Below, one piece after another: positions 34,331 to 42,849 of a DNA stretch of 64,000 nt; within the stretch, counting starts at the first letter, position 1, and every line of letters starts with the position of its first letter. A program made the translations under genes and the position numbers. Origin of the DNA: Candidatus Rifleibacteriota bacterium (GTDB taxonomy: Bacteria; Muiribacteriota; Ozemobacteria; Ozemobacterales; Ozemobacteraceae); the NCBI GenBank assembly GCA_012517355.1, contig JAAYVD010000150.1, positions 1-64,000 of the forward strand, written 5' to 3'. The notes under the pieces were generated by a model, which was given only the letters and a program-made list of their open reading frames with translations, had not been told where the DNA came from and ran no database searches.

Positions 34331-35215
34331 CTATTCCTTCTCCTCGCGCTTGACCTGGTCGCCGAGACTCAGGAAGCCGCGACCCAACACCTGCCGCGCG
34401 TCGCCGACGATGACGAAGGCCTGCGGGTCGAACTCGTAGATGAGCTTGCGAACCTGCGGCAGTTCCATGCGCCGCACCGCCACCACCAGGATGTTGGTCG
34501 GCTGGCTCGTGTACATGCCGCGGGCGTCGAGGCAGGTGACCCCGCGGTGCAGCTCCTCCATGATGGCCCAGGAGACCTCCTGGGCGTTGTGGGTGATGAT
34601 GAGCACGCTGCGGTAGACGGCCGTCCCCTCGAGCACGGCGTCGATGACATACCCGCTGAAGAAGACCGTGATCAAACCGTACAGGGCCAGTTGCGGGCCG
34701 AAGACGAACCCGGCCCCCACCGTGATCAGGAAGTTGGTCAGCAGGATCACGTCGCCGATCGGCCAGTGGAACAGGTGGTGGGCGATCTGGGCCACGATGT
34801 CGACGCCCCCGGTGGTGCCGCCCCCGCGAAAGACGATGCCGGTGCCGATGCCGCTCAGCAGGCCGCCGTAGAGGCAGGCCAGCAACGGGTCGGTGGCGAG
34901 GGGGGGAAGGGGCCAGACCCGCATCAGCAGCTCGATCAGGATCGACATGAGGCCGACCGCCAGCACCGTCTTCCCGGCCGACCGGAAACCGACGAGCTTC
35001 GACTGGACCCCGATCAGCAGCAGGTTCCCCAACAGCACCACCACCCCGACGGGCAGACCGACGGCGAAATACAGCACGGTGGCCAGGCCCGTCAGGCCGC
35101 CCGCGGCGATCTTGTTGGGAATGGTGAAACAGACCAGGCCGAGGGTCGAGACCGTCGACCCCAGCACGACCAGGAAGATATCGAACGCCCGCACCGGGCG
35201 CGGTGAAGATGCCAT
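34331..35215 (-). CDS. YitT family membrane protein
   Basis: A 294-residue protein with five hydrophobic segments in the first 200 residues (for example FLVVLGSTVSTLGLVCF and VGVVVLLGNLLLIG), and the family segments GGLTGLA and GIGTGIVFRGGGTTGGVD. A C-terminal DUF2179 domain follows (TCLDARGMYTSQPTNILVVAVRRMEL, ending GDARQVLGRGF). The function of YitT proteins is poorly known. GAGGAGGCAG precedes the ATG at 35215. The gene follows the SpoIIE phosphatase gene with only 19 bp between them, suggesting one transcript. The 34164-34330 gap shows nothing. Confidence 0.9.
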   Translation of the reverse strand: MASSPRPVRAFDIFLVVLGSTVSTLGLVCFTIPNKIAAGGLTGLATVLYFAVGLPVGVVVLLGNLLLIGVQSKLVGFRSAGKTVLAVGLMSILIELLMRVWPLPPLATDPLLACLYGGLLSGIGTGIVFRGGGTTGGVDIVAQIAHHLFHWPIGDVILLTNFLITVGAGFVFGPQLALYGLITVFFSGYVIDAVLEGTAVYRSVLIITHNAQEVSWAIMEELHRGVTCLDARGMYTSQPTNILVVAVRRMELPQVRKLIYEFDPQAFVIVGDARQVLGRGFLSLGDQVKREEKE

Positions 35216-35234
35216 GGCTGCCTCCTCGGCGGAA

Positions 35235-37871
35235 TCAGGCCCGCAGCATAGCATCCGCCGGAGCGGGCGTAAACCCCGGAACCTCGCGGTATTCCACCAG
35301 CAGGAGGGTCAGGTCGTCGGCGGGCGGGGTTCCCTCCTGGAAGCGGGCGAGATGGTCGGCCAGTTCGGGAAGGGCGGCGTGGGGGAAGGAGGCCAGCAGG
35401 GCTTCCAGGCGATCCTGGCCGAAGGACTCGCCGCGGGGGTTGCGGGCGTCGGTGACCCCGTCGGTGAAGAGGACCAGCCGGTCGCCGCGCCGGAACGGCA
35501 CGACCTGCTCCTCGTAGTGGTGGTCCTCGCTCAGGCCGAGGGGGAGGGCAGGATACGACAGGACCTGCACGGTCGCGGGCGGGGTGGAAGCCGTCGCGGA
35601 CCGGGGATCGGAGGATGCCCCGGTGCCGGAAACCAGCAGGGCGGGGGTGTGGCCGGCCGAGCAGAGGGTGACCTGGGCCCGGGCGGGATCGACGATGGCG
35701 AAGACCAGGGTGATGAAATGGCTGGGGGGAAGCAGTTCGCGCAGGACCCGGCTCAGGCGGCTCACCAGGGCTTTCGGGGAGAAGCTCCGGACCGGCAGGG
35801 AATGCAGGGTGGCGCGCAGGACCATGGTCAACAGGGCGGCCGAGACGTTCTTGCCGCTGACGTCGGCGATCAGCAGCCCCAGCCGCCCGTCGTCGCCCGG
35901 GAAGAAATCGTAGTAGTCGCCGCCGACCTCGCTGGCCATCCGGATCTGGGCCTCGACCCGCAACTCCCGCGTCTGGGGGACCCCGGTGGGAAGGGCCCCT
36001 TCCTGGATCTCCTTGGCGATGCGGAGCTGGAAGGACATTTCCCGCTCCTTCTGGGAGATGGCCAGCAAACCGGCGATGTCCAGCAGGGTGGCCAGGTTCT
36101 GGGCGATGATCGACAGGAACAGGTGGTCGGCCGGCCGCAGGTGGGCCTGGGCGGGCGAGATCACCAGGTAGAGAAGGCCATCGATCGGCCCTCCTGGAGC
36201 GGTCCGGCCCTGGCGGGGCAGGCGGATGCCCAGGAACGCGGCGGCTCCGTCCGGGGGGCGCAGCTCCGGAGGAAGGTCATGGGCAGGGGTCATGGGCAAC
36301 GGTTCGGGGGACGTCCCTTCGGGAGATTCGACGATGAGAGGCGGCCGGACCTGGTTGGCCCACAACCAGGCGGCGATGGCCTGATGACGCTCAGGGGGGA
36401 TGGCCGGCACCGGCCGGGCGCCACTCACGACGGAGGGAGGCACGAAGGCATTGCCCAGAGGCTGCATGTCCTCGGCATCGACCCGAAACACCTGGGCGTG
36501 GGTCAGGTCGGGCATCTGGGACCCCAACAGGTCGAGGAGCCGGTGGATGGACAGCCCGAGCGTGATGCCTGGGGCTTCTCCGGGAACCGTGGGAACCTCG
36601 TACAGGGTCGAGAAGATCTGGCGGATCCGGGTGATGGTCTGGAAATACCGGTCCTGGAGGCGGATGTGCTGGTTGACCTGGCCGACCATGGCGAGGAAGG
36701 AGCGGTCCAGGTCCTCGAACTCGGTCACGATGCAGGGCGGCGCCGGGGATGGCGGCTCTCCCGGCTGCAGATCGAGGAACCGCCGGCGCAAGCGGTCGAC
36801 GGGATCGCCGAGCAGCGGGGGCAGCAGGGCCAGGCCGAGCAGGGCGATCACCAGCGACAGGGCGAGGAAGGCGAACCGCCAGCCGAACTTCACGCGGATG
36901 TCGGCGAGCAGGCGCTCGGCATCTCCCTCGATCGCCTCCCACAGAACGTCCGATTCGGTGACGCACAGATCCACCCCCGCCGCCCGCCGGTCGCGCAAGG
37001 ACTCGTACAGGTCGCCGAGCTCCCGGTCCATCGCCGCGAACGTGCGTTGCCGGGTTTGGACATGCTCGCGGAATGTCTGGAAATCCCGCTGGAGGTCTTC
37101 CGCCTCCCGGGTCAAGGTCTGGGCCAGGTCGGGGGGGATCAGGCCGAGGGCCACGGTGGTCACGGCGGGGACGAGCAGGGAAATGGTCTGGAACCTGGAC
37201 TCGATCAGGGTGTCCCAGGCCGCCAGGGTGGCGGGCTGGCTCAGGGGGCTGACCAATCCAGGCCGGGAGGGCCCCGGGTTGGTGGCCAGGGCGCCGTCGA
37301 GGGTTTCGAGGACGGCTTGGACCATCTGCCGAAGGGAGGCTTCCGGCGAGGCCGTTCCCGGTTCCGTGGGCATCTGGGCCAGGAGCAGGGTCAGGGTTCC
37401 GACCCGCCGCATGAAGGTCTCCCGCCATTCCAGGCGGACCTGCCGTTCTCTCTGGACCTCCCCGGCCCAGTCGGACATGAGTCCATCGAGCCGGCGGAGG
37501 TCGGCGGTGTAGCTGCCCAATGATTCCCGGATGGTTTCCCAGAATTGGCGGCGGGGATGGTCCGTGGTCGCTGCATCGATGGCGGCGCTGATGCTGGCGG
37601 CCGCCTCCAGGAGGTCCTCCTTCCGGTCGCCGGGCAGGGGCTGCCCTTGCAGGAACGACTCCTTCACCAGGTTGCCCATCTCGAACCAATGATCCATGAG
37701 CCGCTCATAGAGACGGCCCAGAACCAGTTCCTGCCGTTGATCCGTTTCGATGAAGGTCGAGAAGGCCTGGAACGACCAGGTGCTGAGCAGCAGGAAGGCG
37801 ACGATGATCACCAGGATCATGGTCAACAGGAGGGTCATGATCCTGCGGAAGGACATGGGCCAGATGGTCAC
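35235..37871 (-). CDS. Membrane sensor with SpoIIE-type PP2C phosphatase
   Basis: An 878-residue protein. A transmembrane helix (about 11-33) leads to a helical periplasmic sensor region (35-330), a second helix (about 333-355), a HAMP-like linker, a GAF-like region (about 410-590), a short coiled coil, and a PP2C/SpoIIE domain from about 640. The phosphatase keeps its metal ligands in GGDYYDFF, LIADVSGKN and LFTDGVTDARN. Such RsbU-like proteins dephosphorylate an anti-sigma-factor antagonist; no partner is nearby. A GTG start is used, with AAGGAG seven bases upstream; the next in-frame ATG would remove only five residues. Confidence 0.9.
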   Translation of the reverse strand: MTIWPMSFRRIMTLLLTMILVIIVAFLLLSTWSFQAFSTFIETDQRQELVLGRLYERLMDHWFEMGNLVKESFLQGQPLPGDRKEDLLEAAASISAAIDAATTDHPRRQFWETIRESLGSYTADLRRLDGLMSDWAGEVQRERQVRLEWRETFMRRVGTLTLLLAQMPTEPGTASPEASLRQMVQAVLETLDGALATNPGPSRPGLVSPLSQPATLAAWDTLIESRFQTISLLVPAVTTVALGLIPPDLAQTLTREAEDLQRDFQTFREHVQTRQRTFAAMDRELGDLYESLRDRRAAGVDLCVTESDVLWEAIEGDAERLLADIRVKFGWRFAFLALSLVIALLGLALLPPLLGDPVDRLRRRFLDLQPGEPPSPAPPCIVTEFEDLDRSFLAMVGQVNQHIRLQDRYFQTITRIRQIFSTLYEVPTVPGEAPGITLGLSIHRLLDLLGSQMPDLTHAQVFRVDAEDMQPLGNAFVPPSVVSGARPVPAIPPERHQAIAAWLWANQVRPPLIVESPEGTSPEPLPMTPAHDLPPELRPPDGAAAFLGIRLPRQGRTAPGGPIDGLLYLVISPAQAHLRPADHLFLSIIAQNLATLLDIAGLLAISQKEREMSFQLRIAKEIQEGALPTGVPQTRELRVEAQIRMASEVGGDYYDFFPGDDGRLGLLIADVSGKNVSAALLTMVLRATLHSLPVRSFSPKALVSRLSRVLRELLPPSHFITLVFAIVDPARAQVTLCSAGHTPALLVSGTGASSDPRSATASTPPATVQVLSYPALPLGLSEDHHYEEQVVPFRRGDRLVLFTDGVTDARNPRGESFGQDRLEALLASFPHAALPELADHLARFQEGTPPADDLTLLLVEYREVPGFTPAPADAMLRA

Positions 37872-37901
37872 ATGGCGCTCCTTCCGCGGGGGATTTTCCC
37901 C

Positions 37902-37910
37902 ATTCTACCA
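37902..37910 (-). promoter_or_regulatory. Extended -10 promoter of the SpoIIE phosphatase gene
   Basis: TGGTAGAAT on the minus strand, 30 bp before the start codon. It resembles TGGTATAAT at 13376. No clear -35. Confidence 0.5.
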
Positions 37911-38062
37911 GAAATCGAAATGCCCCAGGAGGTCCGAGCGGCACAGCCTCCGGAAGTGCCCCTCGGCCGGCACGGAAGGCGACGCGAGCCGCGATGTTCA
38001 GGCACGGCCGGGAGGTCTGGCGATCCGGGGAGGTGCCTGCCAGGTCCGGACGGGCGGCCGGG

Positions 38063-39211
38063 TCAGGCGTGGAGGGAAAGGAACAGCCCCAGGTACAGCA
38101 GGCCCAGCAAGGACGGCACCAGGAACTTGTGGACGAGCCGGACCTGGGCTTCCCGCTCCGCACTCCCGGTCTTGTGGGCGAGGAAGGCGGCGATCAGCAG
38201 GACCAGGTGGACGAAGATCAGGGAATAGTGCCCCAGCATCATCTTGTCGATGAAGGTGAGGTAGCCCAGCGGTGGCACAGTCTGGGACAGGGAGAGGTGA
38301 TAGGCGACCGAGCTGAACAGCGAGGCCACCGACAGGCTGATCTTCTGGGAGATCTGGTCCGACGGGAGCGGTCCCCCCAACAGGGCGACCAGCACGAACA
38401 GCAGGGCGGGGACGACGACCTTGACGAAGATCAGGAACTTGTCCCGGGTGATGTGCATGCTCAGCGTGACCTGCGAGTAGGGGTCTTTCATCACCTTCTC
38501 GCTGAGAAGGGGCGAGCCGAAGTTGCAGTCGTAGGTGTGGACGGTCGAAGTGAGATCGAACCGTGCGATATCCCAGCCGGTGATGTGGAAGGCGGGATCG
38601 AACCCGGTCTTGGAATTGTTGTGCAGGTAGGTGCGTTCGTCGAGCTTGTACTCGGTGTCCTCGAACACGATCTTGATGACGAAGTTGCTGAACGGATAGT
38701 CGGTCAGATCGAGAACCTGCTCGAACGTCCCCTGGATGCGATAGACGCAGTGGGAGACGTTGCTGCCGGGATACGGGCACTTCATGGTTTTGTTGATGAT
38801 GGTGAACTGCTTGCAGTTCATGAACTCGAAGCTGGGCTCCTTCGGGCCCAGCCAGTTGAGCCACATGTAGAAGTCGAGCACGATCGAGGTCGAGGGCAGG
38901 TCGAGTTTGCCGCCCGAGACCATGTAGAACCCGATGTCGACCGTCCTGTCGTCGAGGGGTATGGTCGGCTGCAGCAGGGCGGCGGGGGGAAGGGACGCGG
39001 TGCCGGTGTCCAATCCGGAGGTGGGGGTGGGGACGGGGTCGGAACCGGCCGTCGGCGGCAGTCCGGCCACCGGGGCGGGCGTGCTTCCCGGAGCCTGGGC
39101 CCACAGCGGGGCGCCGCTTCCGCTTGCCAGGACGAGCGTGCCGGCAAGGCCGATCGCGATCAGCACCCGGGTTGTCCAGGCCCATCGTTTCCCACCAGAC
39201 ATGGATTTCAT
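38063..39211 (-). CDS. Pentameric ligand-gated ion channel homologue
   Basis: A 382-residue protein that looks like a bacterial Cys-loop-type receptor subunit. After an N-terminal signal or anchor (about 8-38) and a Pro-rich linker comes a beta-rich extracellular domain. The segment DLTDYPFSNFVIKIVFED matches the conserved 'FPFD' loop of the family. Four helices follow: M1 with its Pro (LIFVKVVVPALLFVLVALL), M2 (ISLSVASLFSSVAYHLSLSQ), the PPLGY loop and M3 (KMMLGHYSLIFVHLVLLIAAF), and a C-terminal M4 ending at the last residue. The known bacterial channels GLIC and ELIC have similar length. AGGAG precedes the ATG at 39211. Ligand and ion selectivity are unknown. Confidence 0.75.
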   Translation of the reverse strand: MKSMSGGKRWAWTTRVLIAIGLAGTLVLASGSGAPLWAQAPGSTPAPVAGLPPTAGSDPVPTPTSGLDTGTASLPPAALLQPTIPLDDRTVDIGFYMVSGGKLDLPSTSIVLDFYMWLNWLGPKEPSFEFMNCKQFTIINKTMKCPYPGSNVSHCVYRIQGTFEQVLDLTDYPFSNFVIKIVFEDTEYKLDERTYLHNNSKTGFDPAFHITGWDIARFDLTSTVHTYDCNFGSPLLSEKVMKDPYSQVTLSMHITRDKFLIFVKVVVPALLFVLVALLGGPLPSDQISQKISLSVASLFSSVAYHLSLSQTVPPLGYLTFIDKMMLGHYSLIFVHLVLLIAAFLAHKTGSAEREAQVRLVHKFLVPSLLGLLYLGLFLSLHA

Positions 39212-39293
39212 TCCCCTCTCCTGCATTCCCTGTTCCGCCACGGAGCCGGCCAGCCCCCTCCCGTCCGACCGGGGCGGAACGGGGCGCGGCTCC

Positions 39294-39322
39294 AAGATAT
39301 TCCGTGGCGGTGCCGAATGCAA
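39294..39322 (-). promoter_or_regulatory. Promoter of the ion channel gene
   Basis: Minus strand TTGCAT (39322-39317), 17 bp, TATCTT (39299-39294). It lies just downstream of the terminator that ends the envelope cluster. Confidence 0.6.
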
Positions 39323-39346
39323 CGCCCGGGGCCGGCGGCTGTCCCC

Positions 39347-39382
39347 GAAAGGAAAACCGGGCCACGATCCGGCGCGGCCCGG
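39347..39382 (-). terminator. Terminator at the end of the envelope cluster
   Basis: On the minus strand a 10-bp stem (CCGGGCCGCG / CGTGGCCCGG, one G-T pair) with a six-base loop is followed by TTTTCCTTTC. Confidence 0.75.
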
Positions 39383-39410
39383 CGGGAAGGACGGGAACGG
39401 GGGAAAGGGC

Positions 39411-40376
39411 CTACTTCCGGTTGATCAGGACCCCGAGGACCTTGACGTCACTGGTGACGATCAGATCGAGGATCGTGCCTTCGGGCAGCGCGACGTCCTC
39501 GCCCTTGATGAAGGCGCCGCCGACCAGGCCGACCGGGCCCATGACGAGGTAGCCGAGGGCGGAAGCCCCGGCCGCCATGCCGATCTTCTTCTTGTTGAAC
39601 TCCTCGCCCAGGCCGGTGATCCTGACCGGGACGGGCGTGGCGTCGATGGCGGCGATCTCGGTGATGGCCAGCTTGGCGAATCCCGACCGGCCGAACCGGC
39701 GGCCGCGGCGCACCTGTTCCAGTTCTCCCGACAGCAGCGCCCCCTTGCCGATGGCGAGGATGTTGCCGTCGACGAACAGGTCGGAGCAGATGGTCATGGG
39801 CACCATCTCGCCCTGCCGCGAATCCTTGCTGGAGATGGTCTTCCCCAGCCGCACCTTGACCGCCGTCCCGGCGGTGATGCGCACCTGGTGCAACGAGATG
39901 ATGCCGTTCTCGATCGTCAGGTGGACCAGCTGCTCGACCCGGAAGGCCAGCGGCTCGGTCGAGGGGGAGCCGATGACGAAGGTGTCGAGCGCCGCGATGC
40001 GGTCGGCCAGCTTCCCCTGGCGGGTCTCGTTGAAGACCTTCCATTCGAGGTAGTTCAGCTTCATGTCCAGGGAGGGGGCCTGGGCGGTTCCCTGGAAAAC
40101 GAAGGAGAACAGCGTCTGGGCCTTGTCGGGCGGCCGCTGGCCGGTGCGGCGGCCGAACAGGTCCTTCTCGAGGCGCTCCAGCCGGGGGGCGGCCTCCCCC
40201 TCCTGGACGGCCCCGTAGACGAACCGCTCCAGGCGGTCGAGGCGGCGGGCGAGCTGGGCATCCAGGGGAGCGGGTTTGGCGGCCGGGGCGGCGGCGGTGG
40301 CCGTCGTTGCGGCGGCGGCGGTCAGGAGCAGGGCCAGGAACAGGGCGGCGCGGACGCGCCCGGTGCGGATGTTCAT
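39411..40376 (-). CDS. Exported protein of unknown function with LERxxxG repeats
   Basis: A 321-residue protein with a signal peptide (about 1-28). Residues 40-130 contain three imperfect repeats of the form LxRLExxxxG: RLDRLERFVYG, RLERLEKDLFG and KLNYLEWKVFN. The C-terminal half is beta-rich and hydrophobic in places (MAAGASALGYLVMGPVGLVGG). No enzyme motif is seen. AAGGAGA precedes the start. It is the last gene of the minus-strand envelope cluster and is followed by the terminator at 39347-39382. Confidence 0.75.
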   Translation of the reverse strand: MNIRTGRVRAALFLALLLTAAAATTATAAAPAAKPAPLDAQLARRLDRLERFVYGAVQEGEAAPRLERLEKDLFGRRTGQRPPDKAQTLFSFVFQGTAQAPSLDMKLNYLEWKVFNETRQGKLADRIAALDTFVIGSPSTEPLAFRVEQLVHLTIENGIISLHQVRITAGTAVKVRLGKTISSKDSRQGEMVPMTICSDLFVDGNILAIGKGALLSGELEQVRRGRRFGRSGFAKLAITEIAAIDATPVPVRITGLGEEFNKKKIGMAAGASALGYLVMGPVGLVGGAFIKGEDVALPEGTILDLIVTSDVKVLGVLINRK

Positions 40377-40425
40377 CGGTGGTCTCCTTGGCGGGGGATG
40401 GTCGGACGGGGCATGGGGAAGGGGC

Positions 40426-41763
40426 TCACCGCCGGGCGGGCTTGGCGCCGGTCTTCCCCGGGCGGGCGGGCTTGTCCTTGGCGGCGGCGGAAGCCTTGGG
40501 CAGCAGGCCGCCGGCGAAGGGGGAGTCGCCGTAGATGATCAGGATCTCGCGCCCGCCGAGCGGGTTGGCGGCGAGGTGGCGGCAGAACGCCAGGAAGGCG
40601 GTGGCTTCGGCCGCGGCGATCTTGACGTCGCGATGGGCCAGCGGGGGCAGAAACGCGGCGATGTACATCACCTCGGTGCTGGCGAGACCTTCCTCGGCCG
40701 CGCCGATGTCGCGGGTGAACCGGATGGCGGGCCGGCTGAACCGTTCGGGGCCGGGAATCTGCGCCTCCTGGAAGAGCAGGTGGCCGTCTTCGGCGAAGAA
40801 GCGGGGGAACAGCGAGGGCTCGAACGCCGTGCGGCGCAGGTCGAGGACCAGCCGGCGGACGGCGGGCCCGTCCGGCTGGTCGGGCAGGGGCAGGGAACCG
40901 GTGCGCGCCGTGCGGGTGGCGGCCGGAGGAGCCTCCCGGCCGGCCACCGGTTCCGAAGCCGCCCGGTCTGTGCCCTGGCCGGTTCCCGGGGCGGTTTCGA
41001 GGGAGGCAGGGCCGGTCGCGGCGGCGTCTGCCTCGCGGTAGAGATGGCGGATCGTTCCCGAGCGGGTGGCGGCCGCGGTGGGCGGGGCGGCGTCCGACCC
41101 GGCCTGGTCGCCGGCGGGGGCCGGCGTAGGAAACCGGCTGGCGAGGGGGGCCGGCCCCGTCACTGCCACCGGCGAGGTGGCAGGCACCGCCCACGAGGCG
41201 AGCAGCGACTGGGGTTCCATGGGCTGGGGTCGCAGGGCGGCCAGGTAGAGGGCCGAGCGCAGGCTGAGCGGCCCGCTGAAGGGGACCTCGAGGCGGCAGC
41301 GCAGCAGCCCGGTCAGGTCGGGCTCGAAGAAGGTCTTGGGGGCAGACAGCAGGACCATGCCCAGACGTTCCTTGAGGGCCGGGTTCATCGGCAACGCCTG
41401 CCGGACCACCAGCCCCTCCATCAGGGGGATGTCCAGCACGGCCTCGTAGCCTTGATGGAGGGCGTGCATCCAGGCCCGGGCCTTCTCCTCCTCGTAGGAG
41501 GTCTCGGTTTCCCAGGGCATGCCGGCCAGGCCCCAGACGGTCACCAGCTGCCGGTCGAAATCGACCGCCGAGGAGGCGGCGGGGGCCGGCACCGGCACCA
41601 GGCGGTCGATGATCCGCGGCGGGGCCTGGACGACGGGGGGGGGGACCGCCCGCCGTTTCGCGGCCCGGCCGATCACGCCGGAACCATCGGCCAGCAGGAC
41701 CGCCGCCGGCCCGCCCCACAGGAGGGCGACGGCCAGCGGCAGCAGGAGGGCGCGGCGGAACAT
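40426..41763 (-). CDS. Exported protein of unknown function
   Basis: A 445-residue protein with a signal peptide (about 1-25). Two regions look folded: about 60-200 (TVWGLAGMPWETETSYEEEK, and the segment around PLMEGLVVRQALP) and about 300-420 (VRRLVLDLRRTAFEPSLFP, SRPAIRFTRDIG, REILIIYGDSPFAGGLLPK). A long Pro/Ala/Thr linker joins them. The last 20 residues are basic. It resembles small secreted LPP20-type or flagellar-associated proteins only vaguely; I do not assign a family. It begins five bases after the barrel-protein gene, so the two are co-transcribed. Confidence 0.7.
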   Translation of the reverse strand: MFRRALLLPLAVALLWGGPAAVLLADGSGVIGRAAKRRAVPPPVVQAPPRIIDRLVPVPAPAASSAVDFDRQLVTVWGLAGMPWETETSYEEEKARAWMHALHQGYEAVLDIPLMEGLVVRQALPMNPALKERLGMVLLSAPKTFFEPDLTGLLRCRLEVPFSGPLSLRSALYLAALRPQPMEPQSLLASWAVPATSPVAVTGPAPLASRFPTPAPAGDQAGSDAAPPTAAATRSGTIRHLYREADAAATGPASLETAPGTGQGTDRAASEPVAGREAPPAATRTARTGSLPLPDQPDGPAVRRLVLDLRRTAFEPSLFPRFFAEDGHLLFQEAQIPGPERFSRPAIRFTRDIGAAEEGLASTEVMYIAAFLPPLAHRDVKIAAAEATAFLAFCRHLAANPLGGREILIIYGDSPFAGGLLPKASAAAKDKPARPGKTGAKPARR

Positions 41764-41768
41764 GGGGC

Positions 41769-42758
41769 TCAGTCGAAGGTCAGGTGTGCACCGACGTGGT
41801 GCTCCTTGACGATCTCGCCGTTGTAGTAGGCGTAGTCGAACCGGACGTTGGGCAGGATGTGCATGCCGAACCCCAGGGTCAGGGTGCCGTTCCAGGTGCC
41901 CATCCGCAGCGTGAAGTCGTTCTCGATGAACTTCTTCTCGACCCCGATGCGGTACTGCTGCTGGGACGATCGGCCGGAGTTGGTGATGTTCGTGGTGTCG
42001 GCCGAGATCAGCACGCCCTTGGTCAGGCGCAGGGCGCCGCCGAGGTTGAGGGTCACGCCGTCGCGTTCCGACCCTTCGTCGCCGTCGACGCGCTGCACGA
42101 GGTTGTCGACGGTGAGGCCGCCGGAGATGCGGTCGTTGTAGTGATACATCAGGCCGATGCCCAGCGACTGGGTGTCGCGGTTGGCGTGGGTGCCCAGGGC
42201 GTAGATCCAGCGGTCGAGGCTGGCGAACCGCAGCTTGATGCCGCCGTAGAGCTGCTCGCGGGCCAGCATGCGGCGGGCGATGGGGAAGCGGGTGCCGAAG
42301 GCCAGCTGCAGGTCCTTGACCTGCCGCTTGACCCCGGCGAACTCGCCGCCCACCAGCTTGCCGAACCCGCGCGACCGGTAGTCCTCGGTGTAGGCGCAGC
42401 CGTAGCTGTACTTGGGCCGTCGGGGAATGGGTTCCTCGAGGACGTTGTGCTCGAGGTAGTCGGTGACCGAGAAGGTGTCCTTGGGGTTGTCCTCGTAGAT
42501 GTGGCCGGTGAAGGCCAGCGAATCCCAGTGGTAGATGTCGCGGTCGTCGACCTTCGACTGCAGCGAGGCCTCGCGGCCCTCGATCTGCGACAGGCCGGCG
42601 GGGTTGTAGTAGGTGGCCGTCTCGTCGTCCGACACGCCGAGGAAGGCGCCGCCCATGCCGCGGGCGCGCGCCGACTGGGCCGACGCGCTGCCGGCCGCGG
42701 CCAGCAGCAGGATGCAGACGAACATCCCGGCTTTCAGGAATGTGTGGTGTCGGTTCAT
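41769..42758 (-). CDS. Outer-membrane beta-barrel protein (PorV/FadL-like)
   Basis: A 329-residue exported protein (signal 1-28). The mature N-terminus has the pattern of the PorV/UPF0164 branch of the FadL superfamily: ARGMGGAFLGVSDDETATYYNPAGLSQ. Alternating hydrophobic strands fill the rest and the protein ends in a beta-strand signature (HVGAHLTFD). FadL-type barrels move hydrophobic compounds; PorV-type barrels serve secretion systems, so the role is open. AGGAGGTCGCC precedes the start. It lies in the middle of the envelope cluster. Confidence 0.82.
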   Translation of the reverse strand: MNRHHTFLKAGMFVCILLLAAAGSASAQSARARGMGGAFLGVSDDETATYYNPAGLSQIEGREASLQSKVDDRDIYHWDSLAFTGHIYEDNPKDTFSVTDYLEHNVLEEPIPRRPKYSYGCAYTEDYRSRGFGKLVGGEFAGVKRQVKDLQLAFGTRFPIARRMLAREQLYGGIKLRFASLDRWIYALGTHANRDTQSLGIGLMYHYNDRISGGLTVDNLVQRVDGDEGSERDGVTLNLGGALRLTKGVLISADTTNITNSGRSSQQQYRIGVEKKFIENDFTLRMGTWNGTLTLGFGMHILPNVRFDYAYYNGEIVKEHHVGAHLTFD

Positions 42759-42849
42759 GGGCGACCTCCTCGTGGGGGAACCTGGTCCCTCTCTCCTTCC
42801 TTCGTCATCAGCGGCGGAAAAGGTAAGACTCCGGGGGTGGGAAATCGTC

